Source: an uncultured Clostridia bacterium (lineage in GTDB: Bacteria > Bacillota > Clostridia > Oscillospirales > Acutalibacteraceae). From it: a stretch of DNA of 64,000 bases. The stretch's first letter is position 1; every line of letters begins with the position of its first letter. Location of the stretch: NCBI GenBank assembly GCA_947627135.1, contig CANQUV010000008.1, positions 1 through 64,000 of the forward strand, written 5' to 3'. The notes below the pieces were generated by a model, which was given only the letters and a program-made list of their open reading frames with translations, made no database searches and was not told where the DNA came from. The translations under genes and the position numbers were made by a program. Shown here piece after piece: positions 24,329-32,846 of this stretch.

Positions 24329-25039
24329 TCACTTCTTTGCTGTAATTTTTTTTTCTTCTCCTTTGATTATGCGTTTAATGTTATCTTTATGTTTCACTAT
24401 TACAAATCCGCCGATCAAGAATGCAGCAACTGTTGAGAAAATTACATATAGCAACGAATAACCCGCTTCTGAAAAATAATCGTATGTAAGTAGAATTGCA
24501 AGAGTATAGAAGCCGTAAAGCGCCGCCGCAGACAGACTTGCAATGGAAATTGTTTTGGTAGCGATAAATACAATTAAAAATGTACCTAACATAAGTAAAA
24601 ACACACGCCAGTCAACAATCAAAATCAAAGCTGCCGCAGTAACAACACCTTTTCCGCCTTTAAAGTGAAAATAAACAGGATATGAGTGACCTAAAATACA
24701 GAAAACACCTGCAATATACTTGCCGACAGCCATATATTCACTGTTTAAAACAGCATTACCGTCAGTTTGAATTAATCCAAAAAGCAGACCCCCTGCTAAA
24801 ACTGCGATAACAGCTTTTAAAAAATCACAAACAATAGTAAAAATTGCAGGAACTTTTCCAACTGTTCTCAAAACATTTGTAAAGCCTGCATTACCGCTTC
24901 CCATTTTTCTTATATCTTTACCGGCAACAATTCTTGTTACAATAACAGCAGTATTGATACTTCCCAGCAAATAAGCAATTACTGAAGCTAAAATAATAAT
25001 CCACCAATTAGAAGTAATAAACGATATAATATCCATCAC
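24329..25039 (-). CDS. plsY: acyl-phosphate:glycerol-3-phosphate acyltransferase
   Basis: A 236-residue inner-membrane enzyme that acylates glycerol-3-phosphate from acyl-phosphate, the first step of phospholipid synthesis in Firmicutes. The three PlsY motifs are visible: GSINTAVIVTRIVAGKDIRK followed by GSGNAGFTNVLR (motif 1), GHSYPVYFHFKGGKGVVTA (motif 2) and the C-terminal KHKDNIKRIIKGEE (motif 3). Six to seven spans are predicted, the last part slightly longer than usual. The start overlaps the stop of der by 4 bases, a conserved der-plsY pairing. Confidence 0.95.
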   Translation of the reverse strand: MMDIISFITSNWWIIILASVIAYLLGSINTAVIVTRIVAGKDIRKMGSGNAGFTNVLRTVGKVPAIFTIVCDFLKAVIAVLAGGLLFGLIQTDGNAVLNSEYMAVGKYIAGVFCILGHSYPVYFHFKGGKGVVTAAALILIVDWRVFLLMLGTFLIVFIATKTISIASLSAAALYGFYTLAILLTYDYFSEAGYSLLYVIFSTVAAFLIGGFVIVKHKDNIKRIIKGEEKKITAKK

Positions 25040-26358
25040 TTATCTCCCCTCTCTCTTATAACAAGCCTTATCGGTGTTCCGTCAAGACCGAAGCTTTCTC
25101 TTATTCTGTTTTCCAAATATCTTTGATATGAAAAGTGAAACAGATCTGCTCTATTGCAAAAAAATACAAATGTAGGCGGTTTTGTTGAAGCTTGAGTCAT
25201 ATAATAAATTTTAAGTCTTCTGCCCTTATCGGTAGGAGGCTGAACTCTTGTTGTAGCCTGCGCCAACAGCTCATTAAGCATACCTGTTTTTATTCTCATA
25301 GCATTAGAAGCCGCCGCCATATTTATAAGAGAAAAAAGCTTATCAATTCTCAAGCCTGTTTTTGCCGAAATAAATACAATGGGCGCATAAGACATAAATG
25401 CAAATTCAGCGTTAAGTTTTTTTGTAAACTCACTCATTGTTTTGTTGTCCTTGGCAATAGCGTCCCATTTATTTACTGCAATCACACAGCCTTTACCTGC
25501 TTCACAGGCAAGTCCTGCGACCTTACTGTCCTGCTCGGTATAGCCTACTTCTGCATCAATCATTATAACGCATACATCACTGCGCTCAATAGCCATTTTT
25601 GCACGCAAAAAACTGTATTTTTCTATCTCATCGTTTACACGGCTTTTTCTTCTGATACCTGCTGTGTCAATAAAATTAAATTTTCCGTATTCGTTTTCAA
25701 TTTTTGTATCTATACTGTCTCTTGTTGTTCCTGCAATATTCGATACTATACATCTTTCCTCATTGGTAACAAGATTAATTAATGAGGATTTTCCCACATT
25801 AGGTTTGCCGATCAATGCAACATTTATAATTTCTTCTTCGTCATCATCATCTTCTGAAAAATCAAGATGGGAAAAAACCTCATCGAGCAAATCTCCGGTA
25901 CCATGACCGTGAATTGAAGAAACCTGGAATGGCTGACCAATTCCTAAATTATAAAATTCATAAAATTCCATGGGCGGTTCACCTACGGAGTCACATTTAT
26001 TAACACAAACTACAACAGGCTTGCCGCTTTTTTGAAGCATATCTGCAACTTCAGCATCAGTTGCAACAAGTCCTGTTTTCATATCTGTTACGAGAATTAT
26101 AACATTTGCCATATCAATAGCAAGTTGTGCCTGTCTTCTCATTTGAGACAGAATAACATCATCACTTTTAGGCTCTATACCGCCTGTATCAATTATTACC
26201 GCCTTTTTATTTTCCCACTCGCACTCACCGTAAATTCTGTCACGAGTTACTCCGGGGGTATTATCAACTATTGAAAGACGCTGTCCTATCAATTTATTGA
26301 ACAATGTAGATTTTCCCACATTTGGTCTGCCTACTATTGCAATTACCGGCTTTGGCAT
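25036..26358 (-). CDS. der: ribosome-associated GTPase Der (EngA)
   Basis: A 440-residue double GTPase needed for 50S subunit assembly. The first G domain has GRPNVGKSTLFNKL, DTGG and NKCD; the second has GKPNVGKSSLINLV, DTAGIRRK and NKWD. Between them lies the acidic linker SEDDDDEEE. The C-terminal KH-like domain includes RRLKIYYMTQASTKPPTFVF. Length is standard. It heads the der-plsY unit, with about 160 bases separating it from the rpmF terminator. Confidence 0.97.
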   Translation of the reverse strand: MPKPVIAIVGRPNVGKSTLFNKLIGQRLSIVDNTPGVTRDRIYGECEWENKKAVIIDTGGIEPKSDDVILSQMRRQAQLAIDMANVIILVTDMKTGLVATDAEVADMLQKSGKPVVVCVNKCDSVGEPPMEFYEFYNLGIGQPFQVSSIHGHGTGDLLDEVFSHLDFSEDDDDEEEIINVALIGKPNVGKSSLINLVTNEERCIVSNIAGTTRDSIDTKIENEYGKFNFIDTAGIRRKSRVNDEIEKYSFLRAKMAIERSDVCVIMIDAEVGYTEQDSKVAGLACEAGKGCVIAVNKWDAIAKDNKTMSEFTKKLNAEFAFMSYAPIVFISAKTGLRIDKLFSLINMAAASNAMRIKTGMLNELLAQATTRVQPPTDKGRRLKIYYMTQASTKPPTFVFFCNRADLFHFSYQRYLENRIRESFGLDGTPIRLVIRERGDK

Positions 26359-26458
26359 TCTTCAAACTCCTTAACGTTTATTTTTCTTAACGCTTTATAC
26401 TATAATTTTATTATTTGAAATATAAATATTATATTACACTATTTAAAATAAAAAGCAA

Positions 26459-26490
26459 AAGAGCGGCAAAGAAACTTGCCGCTCATAATT
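26459..26490 (-). terminator. terminator of the yceD-rpmF unit
   Basis: GAGCGGCAA pairs with TTGCCGCTC around a short loop, and on the minus strand TTTTGCTTTTTATTTTA follows. Confidence 0.85.
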
Positions 26491-26520
26491 TTCACATTGT
26501 TAAACTAAGAAATTGATAAA

Positions 26521-26706
26521 TTAAGCTTCTTCTTTAACAATAACCTGTCTGCCTTTATACATACCGCAAGTTGTGCAAGCTTTATGAGCTGCAGTAAGCT
26601 GTCCGCAGTTAGGACAAACTGTAAGAGCCGGAGTGTTGAGCTTCCATACAGTTGAACGTCTTGAATTTTTTCTTGCTTTTGAAGTTTTTCTCTTTGGTAC
26701 TGCCAT
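26521..26706 (-). CDS. rpmF: 50S ribosomal protein L32
   Basis: A 61-residue zinc-ribbon ribosomal protein. The basic N-terminus AVPKRKTSKARKNSRRS is followed by CPNCGQLTAAHKACTTCG, a complete C4 zinc motif, so this is the zinc-containing C+ form. It follows the YceD gene at 27 bases, the standard arrangement. AGGAGG precedes the start. Confidence 0.97.
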   Translation of the reverse strand: MAVPKRKTSKARKNSRRSTVWKLNTPALTVCPNCGQLTAAHKACTTCGMYKGRQVIVKEEA

Positions 26707-26733
26707 TACAAAGACCTCCTTACAAATTTTATA

Positions 26734-27228
26734 TCAATCAATAAGAGTTTTTAAAATTTCAAGCCTTGAATCGACCTGTCTTTTATCGCAGGAGCAATCA
26801 CCTTCGTTTAAGTTTTTGCCGCATTTCTGACACAATCCCTTGCAGTCTTTCTTACAAAGATTTTTGCTTGGAAGATTTAAAAGAATATCTGAAATTACAA
26901 GGTCGTCAAGTTCAAGCTTGTAATCGGGTGTTTCAATATAATCATCGTTATCTTCGTTAGTAAGATCAGCAACAAGCTTATGATTAAAAGTGAAACTCAG
27001 TTCTCTTGAAAATTCTTCAAAGCACCTGTCACAATTACGGGTGTAAGTAAAATTAACATTTATCTCCAAATCAACAAGACCTGCTTTATTGACCGACAAC
27101 GAACTGACACTGACCGGTGTTTTGAATGGATAAACACCATCTAACTCAATGTCATTCATTGACAAGGAATAGTCAATTTGTTTTTGTAAGCCTTGTGTTT
27201 GAAAGACTTCTCTCAAATCAAGAAGCAT
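26734..27228 (-). CDS. yceD: YceD family protein (DUF177), rRNA-associated
   Basis: A 164-residue protein of the YceD/DUF177 family, linked in bacteria and plastids to 23S rRNA accumulation. The start is the ATG at 27228 with GAGGTG upstream; the longer frame to 27366 has no signal. CDRCFEEF marks the middle, and CKKDCKGLCQKCGKNLNEG the conserved C-terminal cysteine cluster, probably zinc-binding. It is followed directly by rpmF, as in most bacteria, and so shares the terminator at 26459-26490. Confidence 0.9.
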   Translation of the reverse strand: MLLDLREVFQTQGLQKQIDYSLSMNDIELDGVYPFKTPVSVSSLSVNKAGLVDLEINVNFTYTRNCDRCFEEFSRELSFTFNHKLVADLTNEDNDDYIETPDYKLELDDLVISDILLNLPSKNLCKKDCKGLCQKCGKNLNEGDCSCDKRQVDSRLEILKTLID

Positions 27229-27722
27229 AACCGCACCTCTTAACGCAATAACGCATATTAAAACGCTGTATTTGATTATACAAAAAGTAGGAAGCTTTGT
27301 CAATAATAAAATCAAGATTTTTTTAATATGCTGAAAAATTTTACAGGTTTTATTCTTTTTCGGCAAATTAAAGGGATTTTTTCTTTAATTCTACTTATTG
27401 CATTTATTCAATACTTCCGTTTTCAATAGCTTTGAGAATATTTGAATACATTTCAGAATTTCTTACAAGGGTAAAAGGTATTTCCTTGTTTTCGTATGTC
27501 AATTGAGTAGTGAAATTTTCATCAGAACTTCCGAAATATACCGTTCCGTCATCAAAATTAAAAAGTATATGGGAAACATTTTTAATTTCAATATCCGGAT
27601 TATTGTAGAAGTTAAAATCCTGCAAACCAATAAAGTATGTTTCTAAAAACACATCATTATTTTCTGATACAATCTCTTCAGTACTGTAATTGCAGGAGCT
27701 TTGATTATATGAACCTGCATTG

Positions 27723-27778
27723 TTGCTTATATCTAATTCTCTTTTTTTGGGTTTACCCCAACTATTGACATAGAGCCT
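27723..27778. repeat. 56-bp dispersed repeat, copy 2 (possible IS end)
   Basis: It matches 43-98 at 55 of 56 positions and in the same orientation. See copy 1 for the insertion-sequence interpretation. Here it abuts a gene fragment on the left and a terminator on the right, with no transposase nearby. Confidence 0.5.
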
Positions 27779-27797
27779 GATTTTATCAAAATTGTAA

Positions 27798-27821
27798 AAG
27801 AGGGTGGAAATCCACCCTCTT
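27798..27821 (-). terminator. terminator of the P-loop protein gene
   Basis: AAGAGGGTGGA pairs perfectly with TCCACCCTCTT with a 2-nt centre, followed on the minus strand by TTTTACAATTTTG. Confidence 0.85.
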
Positions 27822-27842
27822 GAAACTTATAAAAATTTAAAA

Positions 27843-28259
27843 TCAGATTTTTTCGCAAACAGCGTTAATTGAGCTTGGAAGGTCATTTTCTTCAGCAGAG
27901 ATGAGAAGAGTAATATTAGTTTCTGCTGTTTCAGAAAGTTCGTGAAGCTTCTTAACAAATTCTTCAATACCTGCTACACCATCGGGACAAATTTTAAATG
28001 TTGAATCAACAAGAATATCAGTAACATCATAGTTTCCTGCGCAAATTCCGCTGATAAAACCAAAGAGCATATCATATCCTTTAATAATATACTGGTCAGT
28101 GTCGATAAGTCTTGCCTTATGTGTTACATCATAAGTAAGTTTAGCACCCTTTTCAATAACTACTACATTACCTGAAGAAGCAGCCACAGCCTCATTAGCA
28201 AGCTGAATGAGTTTTTTAGTTTTTCCTGAACCTTTTTTACCAATAATTAAAGTTACCAT
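27843..28259 (-). CDS. small P-loop ATP-binding protein of unknown role
   Basis: A 138-residue protein with an N-terminal Walker A motif, IIGKKGSGKTKKLIQLAN, and a later hydrophobic strand DVTDILVDSTFKI that could act as Walker B. It is too short for a full AAA+ or kinase domain and has no membrane span. It lies 24 bases downstream of pgi on the same strand. A similar small ATPase is found next to pgi in related Clostridia as far as I recall, but I cannot assign a function. Confidence 0.7.
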   Translation of the reverse strand: MVTLIIGKKGSGKTKKLIQLANEAVAASSGNVVVIEKGAKLTYDVTHKARLIDTDQYIIKGYDMLFGFISGICAGNYDVTDILVDSTFKICPDGVAGIEEFVKKLHELSETAETNITLLISAEENDLPSSINAVCEKI

Positions 28260-28283
28260 TATAATTCCTCCAAGAACATCATT

Positions 28284-29621
28284 TTATTTTAGTCTAGCCT
28301 CAAGCTCTGCCTTTTTATCCTCGTAACCCGGTTTACCCAAGAGAGCAAACATATTTTTTTTGTAGCTTTCAACGCCAGGCTGGTCAAAAGGATTTACTCC
28401 CAAAAGGTAACCTGAAATTGCGCAAGCCTTTTCAAAGAAGTAAATCAAATAGCCAAGCTCAGATTCTGTCATTTCGTCTACGTTTAAAACAATATTTGGA
28501 ACGCCGCCGTCGTTATGAGCAAGAACGGTTCCCTCAAACGCTTTTTGGTTAACAAAACCCATTGTTTTACCGGAAAGGAAATTCAAGCCGTCAACATTAG
28601 TCGGATCTGTGCCGAGAGTAACCTCTTTTTTACATTTATTAAAGAGAACAACAGTTTCAAAAAGATTTCTTCTGCCGCTCTGAATGTACTGACCTAAAGA
28701 GTGGAGATCTGTTGAAAAAATAACGCTGGCAGGAAAAATACCCTTGTTATTTTTACCTTCGCTTTCAGCGAACAACTGCTTAAACCACTCTGACATCATT
28801 GTAAATGCAGGCTCGTAAGAAACAAGTATTTCTAAAGTTTTTCCCTTATTGTAAAGAATGTTCCTTAAAGCTGCATATTTATAGCAATCATTTGTTAATA
28901 AATCGTCATTTTCAAATTCTTTCTGGGCTTTTTGAGCACCTGACATAAGTGCGTCGATATCAGCGCCTGATACTGCAATCGGAAGAAGACCTACTGCTGT
29001 GAGAACAGAAAATCTTCCGCCTACATTATCAGGAACTACGAATGTTTCATAACCCTCTTTGTCCGCAAGTTCTTTCAGCGTACCCTTTGCTTTATCTGTT
29101 GTACAGTAAATTCTTTCTTTTGCGCCGTCTTTGCCATATTTATTTTCAAGCATTTCCCTGAATACTCTGAATGCAATTGCAGGTTCAGTCGTTGTGCCTG
29201 ATTTTGAAATCATATTAATAGATACATTTTTACCCTGGCAAAGTTCCATAATATCTGCAAGAGCAGATGAACTTATAGAATTGCCTGTAAAGTAAATCTG
29301 CGGTGTATCTTTAGCAAGTGCATTATAATTTTGTGAAGATAAAAATTCAATTGCAGCTCTTGCGCCTAAATATGAGCCGCCTATTCCGATAACAATAAAA
29401 ACATCTGTATCTTTTTTGATTTTTTCTGCAGCCTGTTTAATACGGGCAAACTCTTCTTTATCATAATCTGTCGGTAATGTGAGCCAGCCTAAAAAGTCAT
29501 TTCCCAAGCCTGTTCCCGAATGAAGCATTTTATGAGCTGTTTTCACCTGTTCAGCCAGCGCTGTATATTCCTGTTCTTCAACAAAACCGTTAAGATACTT
29601 ATCGGTTAATTTAGTTGACAT
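28284..29621 (-). CDS. pgi: glucose-6-phosphate isomerase
   Basis: A 445-residue enzyme of glycolysis that interconverts glucose-6-phosphate and fructose-6-phosphate. The short bacterial form is clear: [18 protein letters not shown], the phosphate-binding [14 protein letters not shown], the PGI signature [17 protein letters not shown] and the C-terminal [16 protein letters not shown] with the catalytic lysine. Length is standard. AGGAGG precedes the start. It is followed by the P-loop protein gene. Confidence 0.97.
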   Translation of the reverse strand: MSTKLTDKYLNGFVEEQEYTALAEQVKTAHKMLHSGTGLGNDFLGWLTLPTDYDKEEFARIKQAAEKIKKDTDVFIVIGIGGSYLGARAAIEFLSSQNYNALAKDTPQIYFTGNSISSSALADIMELCQGKNVSINMISKSGTTTEPAIAFRVFREMLENKYGKDGAKERIYCTTDKAKGTLKELADKEGYETFVVPDNVGGRFSVLTAVGLLPIAVSGADIDALMSGAQKAQKEFENDDLLTNDCYKYAALRNILYNKGKTLEILVSYEPAFTMMSEWFKQLFAESEGKNNKGIFPASVIFSTDLHSLGQYIQSGRRNLFETVVLFNKCKKEVTLGTDPTNVDGLNFLSGKTMGFVNQKAFEGTVLAHNDGGVPNIVLNVDEMTESELGYLIYFFEKACAISGYLLGVNPFDQPGVESYKKNMFALLGKPGYEDKKAELEARLK

Positions 29622-29639
29622 TTTAATCTCCTCCTAATA

Positions 29640-29686
29640 CAAAAAAGCCATACAAAATACCCGCTTTTAATTTTTTATGGTTTTAT
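29640..29686 (-). terminator. weak terminator downstream of dacF
   Basis: AAAACCATA pairs with TATGGCTTTT around a long AT-rich loop, followed on the minus strand by T6. The stem is short, so efficiency is doubtful. Confidence 0.45.
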
Positions 29687-29731
29687 TATACTATAAACTG
29701 CCTTTCTTTGCAACATATTTTTGGCATTTTA

Positions 29732-30877
29732 TTATAATGCTATTAAGGCATTAAAGAGAAGATTAAATATTGCTCCGAAGCTTATTGGCTCTGTTGAACT
29801 TATTGCTTTTACCTGATAAGAAGCCAGTTTTTCACCGTCGGCAGTATATGTAACATCACCGACTATATCCCCTATTTTTACGGGTGCTTCTATATTTTCA
29901 TTAAGCGATACTTTATATTCTATTTTGTTTGCACTTCCCTTTGGAAGTACAAATCCACTCTGTACCTTACACTCTATATCAATGTTCTTATCCATTCCGC
30001 CTTTAACTTCTATTTGTTTAGGCAATTCATCGGGAGTTGCAAGCTGTTTAAACTGGTAGTTTGCAAAACCGTAGTCAAGAAGTGTTGCAGCATCCTTAAA
30101 TCTTTCTGTTCCTGTATTACAACCTAATACAACAGCAACAAGTGACAGTCCGTCACGTTCTGCCGTTGCAGACATACAACAGCCTGCGTCATCGGTTGTT
30201 CCTGTTTTTAATCCTGTTATACCGTTATAGGTCTTTAACAGTTTATTCGTATTTACTATTTGTGTTTTTCCGCCTCTTAATTCATCCATCCAAATTGAAG
30301 TATAATCAAAAATTTTCTCGTGCTTTATAAGCTCCGCAGACATTAGCGCTACATCATTTGCCGATGTAACATGACCTTCTTCGTCAAGACCGTTGCAATT
30401 TTTGAAAACCGTATCGTTCATTCCAAGCTGTTTTGCTCTTTCGTTCATTTTATTTACAAATTCTTCTTCTGTTCCGCAAAGATGCTCTGCAAGTGCAACT
30501 GCCGCATCGTTTGCAGAAGCTACTACCGTTGCTTTGATCATATCGTCAACAGTCATCTGCTCTCCCTCTTCGAGCCAGATATCAGAACCTCCCATGGAAG
30601 CCGCTCTGGCAGACGCAGTTACTGTTTCGTCATAGTTTATTTTTCCGTCGTCTATTGCCTCCATAACAAGGAGCATTGTCATAACCTTTGTTACAGACGC
30701 ACATGGTCTTTGCTCATGAGAATTGTGCTCATAAAGTATCTTTTTGCTTTTAGGCTCCATTAAAACTGCAGACGGAGCAGTAAGTTCTGCTTCACTTAAA
30801 GCAGAAGCCTGAATACTTGTTGAAGCAAATAAAACCACTAAAACTAATATAAACGAAAAAACTTTTTTAATACACAT
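29732..30877 (-). CDS. dacF: D-alanyl-D-alanine carboxypeptidase (serine-type, S11)
   Basis: A 381-residue exported penicillin-binding protein that trims the terminal D-Ala of peptidoglycan stem peptides. The start is the ATG at 30877, giving a signal peptide MCIKKVFSFILVLVVLFAST and cleavage near ASA. Active-site motifs are SVTK (catalytic Ser and Lys), SAND and LKTGTTDDAGC. The C-terminal part is the beta-rich PBP5_C-type domain. The last residues (FGAIFNLLFNALIAL) resemble a short amphipathic or membrane anchor. The ribosome binding site GAGGTG is buried in a 15-16-bp hairpin (30881-30914), which suggests translational control. Confidence 0.93.
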   Translation of the reverse strand: MCIKKVFSFILVLVVLFASTSIQASALSEAELTAPSAVLMEPKSKKILYEHNSHEQRPCASVTKVMTMLLVMEAIDDGKINYDETVTASARAASMGGSDIWLEEGEQMTVDDMIKATVVASANDAAVALAEHLCGTEEEFVNKMNERAKQLGMNDTVFKNCNGLDEEGHVTSANDVALMSAELIKHEKIFDYTSIWMDELRGGKTQIVNTNKLLKTYNGITGLKTGTTDDAGCCMSATAERDGLSLVAVVLGCNTGTERFKDAATLLDYGFANYQFKQLATPDELPKQIEVKGGMDKNIDIECKVQSGFVLPKGSANKIEYKVSLNENIEAPVKIGDIVGDVTYTADGEKLASYQVKAISSTEPISFGAIFNLLFNALIAL

Positions 30878-30880
30878 AAA

Positions 30881-30914
30881 AAACACCTCGTTCATAAATA
30901 TGAACAAGGTGTTT
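30881..30914 (-). promoter_or_regulatory. long hairpin covering the dacF ribosome binding site
   Basis: AAACACCTTGTTCATA (30899-30914, read on the minus strand) pairs along its whole length with TATGAACGAGGTGTTT (30881-30896), one G-U pair, 2-nt centre. The GAGGTG site lies in the 3' arm and is followed by a run of T and the ATG. It could act as translational lock, attenuator or protein-binding palindrome. Confidence 0.7.
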
Positions 30915-31010
30915 AAACTATGATAACTTGAATTTTTAAATATTCAATTAAATACGGAGATTTTTGATGATGAACCAATAAAATCAATCTCACATTTATA
31001 AAAAATTCTA

Positions 31011-31988
31011 TTACAAATTCGGATCAGCATGACCGTAATCGTCTACATATTCTTCCTGTTTAAGAAGATAAGTTACATTTGCCTTTTCAAACTCATTAAA
31101 AACGCTCTCGTCAAAATCTTCAGGTTCAATTGTTCCTCTATACCATGCCTTTGAATAAAAATACCGCTGGAGGTCATCTGAATTAAATTTTCTTCCGTGA
31201 CGGGCATAAATCTCATTTCTTGCCAATTCAAGTTCATCTTCAGTTAAGTTCTTTACATCATTATATGTTAAATATTTTGAACTGCTGTCTGCAATTATAT
31301 AGTCGGAAGAATTTGCTGAACTTCCCCTTGAAGAAGATGAACGGGATGATGAGCCGGATGAACCGGAAGAATTACCTGATGAAACAGTAGGGAGCAAAGA
31401 GGATTTTGCATTCTCTTTTCCCTTTGATAAAACAAGTTTAACCTCTGTTCCCTCTTTAACCTCAGTTCCCGGATCAGGTGTTTGCCTGATAACGCAGTTT
31501 TCAGATACATTATCGCTGTATTCAGAGGTATATGTTACCTTTAAATTAACATTACTTAATCTTTGAAGAGCTAAATTATAATCGTAGCCTGCAACTGCGG
31601 GAACAGCAACTGTTTTTTCCGTTACTTTTTCTGTTGTTTCCTGGGAAACGGTTGTTTCTTCTTTTGTTCCTCCCAAAAAATCAAACTTCATTCCGCTTCC
31701 AAAAACAAGATAAGCTATTATTCCTAAAAGTCCTATAATTATAAGTGAAAATACTACAATTATAATTGCTTTAGACTTTTTGGCGTGTCCTTCCTTTTTT
31801 AATTCATTTTTAGTTACAATATCCTCGTAAAACTCTGTTTGGGTTTTATCCTTTTCATAATCGTCACTATAATTATCAGGATTTTTACTTTGAAAATCCT
31901 GTATGTTTTGCTTAGATAAATTTGCACCGCATTTAGTACAAAACTTTGAATTTCCTTTATTCTCGTTTCCGCAATATGGACATTTCAT
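31011..31988 (-). CDS. zinc-ribbon, single-span membrane protein with PASTA and YARHG domains
   Basis: A 325-residue protein with no clear enzyme domain. Residues 1-25 are a zinc ribbon (CPYCGNENKGNSKFCTKCG). A single span lies at about 74-96 (AIIIVVFSLIIIGLLGIIAY), so the rest should be outside. Residues about 125-190 are a PASTA domain (ALQRLSNVNLKVTYTSEYSD, then DPGTEVKEGTEVKLVLSKG), which can bind peptidoglycan. A serine-rich linker (about 195-228) leads to a YARHG domain (LARNEIYARHGRKFNSDDLQ). It may sense or bind the cell wall. It lies 18 bases after nadC on the same strand. Confidence 0.85.
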   Translation of the reverse strand: MKCPYCGNENKGNSKFCTKCGANLSKQNIQDFQSKNPDNYSDDYEKDKTQTEFYEDIVTKNELKKEGHAKKSKAIIIVVFSLIIIGLLGIIAYLVFGSGMKFDFLGGTKEETTVSQETTEKVTEKTVAVPAVAGYDYNLALQRLSNVNLKVTYTSEYSDNVSENCVIRQTPDPGTEVKEGTEVKLVLSKGKENAKSSLLPTVSSGNSSGSSGSSSRSSSSRGSSANSSDYIIADSSSKYLTYNDVKNLTEDELELARNEIYARHGRKFNSDDLQRYFYSKAWYRGTIEPEDFDESVFNEFEKANVTYLLKQEEYVDDYGHADPNL

Positions 31989-32006
31989 AACCGGACACCT
32001 CCATGA

Positions 32007-32846
32007 TTATTTTAAAATTTTCAGAGAAATATCAAAAGCCTTTACAGAATGTGTCAACGCTCCGATAGAAATAATGTCAACACCGGTTTCTGCAACTTCT
32101 CTTAATGTATCGTTTGTAATTCCTCCGCTTGCTTCAAGAAGAGCATGTCCGTTTGTGATCTTTACAGCCTCTTTCATAAGCGCCGGACTCATATTATCAA
32201 GCATAATAACATCAACTTTTGCATCAAGTGCTTGCTTCAATTCATCCAGATTTCTTACCTCAAGCTCAATTTTAGTCATGTGTCCCAGCTTTTTCTTTAA
32301 GGTTTTTACTGCGTTTTCAATTCCGCCTCCTGCGTCAACATGATTGTCCTTGAGCATCGCAGCGTCTGATAAATTGTAGCGGTGGTTTTTTCCTCCGCCG
32401 ACAGTTACCGCATATTTTTGAATAGGGCGAAGTCCCGGCAGTGTTTTTCTTGTATCTGCAATTGAAGCATTCGTCCCTTCAACAATTTTAACCGCTTCAT
32501 TTGTAACGGTAGCTATTCCGCTTAAATGCTGAATTAAGTTTAATGCTGTTCTTTCGCCTTTTAGTATTGTTCTGGTTTTTCCGTAAACCTTTGCAAAAAC
32601 TTCTCCATTTTTAATATAGTCGCCGTCCTTTTTATATGCTTCATATTTAAAATCAGGCTGTAAAATTTCAAATACTCTAAGCGCTATTTCAAGTCCGCAT
32701 AAAATACCGTCAGCTTTTGCAAGAAACTGCGCAGTTCCTTCCTGTTCTTCAGGAATTAAATAATCTGTTGTTGTATCAATATAGTTAATATCCTCAAGCA
32801 ACGCTTTTTTTATAAGTTCGTCAACATAAATCTGATTTAATATCAT
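32007..32846 (-). CDS. nadC: nicotinate-nucleotide pyrophosphorylase (quinolinate phosphoribosyltransferase)
   Basis: A 279-residue enzyme that turns quinolinate and PRPP into nicotinate mononucleotide in NAD synthesis. ERTALNLIQHLSGIATVT, DTRKTLPGLR and GGGKNHRYNLSDAAMLKDNH are the substrate-binding signatures; LDNMSPALMKEAV and LEASGGITNDTLREVAETGV close the barrel. Length is standard. The start overlaps the stop of nadB by 4 bases, so the two are translationally coupled. Confidence 0.96.
   Translation of the reverse strand: MILNQIYVDELIKKALLEDINYIDTTTDYLIPEEQEGTAQFLAKADGILCGLEIALRVFEILQPDFKYEAYKKDGDYIKNGEVFAKVYGKTRTILKGERTALNLIQHLSGIATVTNEAVKIVEGTNASIADTRKTLPGLRPIQKYAVTVGGGKNHRYNLSDAAMLKDNHVDAGGGIENAVKTLKKKLGHMTKIELEVRNLDELKQALDAKVDVIMLDNMSPALMKEAVKITNGHALLEASGGITNDTLREVAETGVDIISIGALTHSVKAFDISLKILK

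Larger units (their letters stand above)
27404..27826 (-). pseudogene. truncated unknown protein running into the 56-bp repeat
   Basis: The C-terminal 82 residues start at a GTG at 27652 without a ribosome binding site, but the frame is open to a stop at 27827. Upstream residues include SYNQSSCNYSTEEIVSENND and then translated repeat sequence. The protein part (ETYFIGLQDFNFYNNPDIEI, then FNFDDGTVYFGSSDENF) looks like the end of a soluble or secreted beta-rich protein whose front was replaced at the repeat. I do not recognise the family. Confidence 0.45.

Noticed and set aside
25192..25782. A 196-codon plus-strand open frame antisense to der
   Set aside because: It mirrors the conserved GTPase domains of der and carries no signal of its own.
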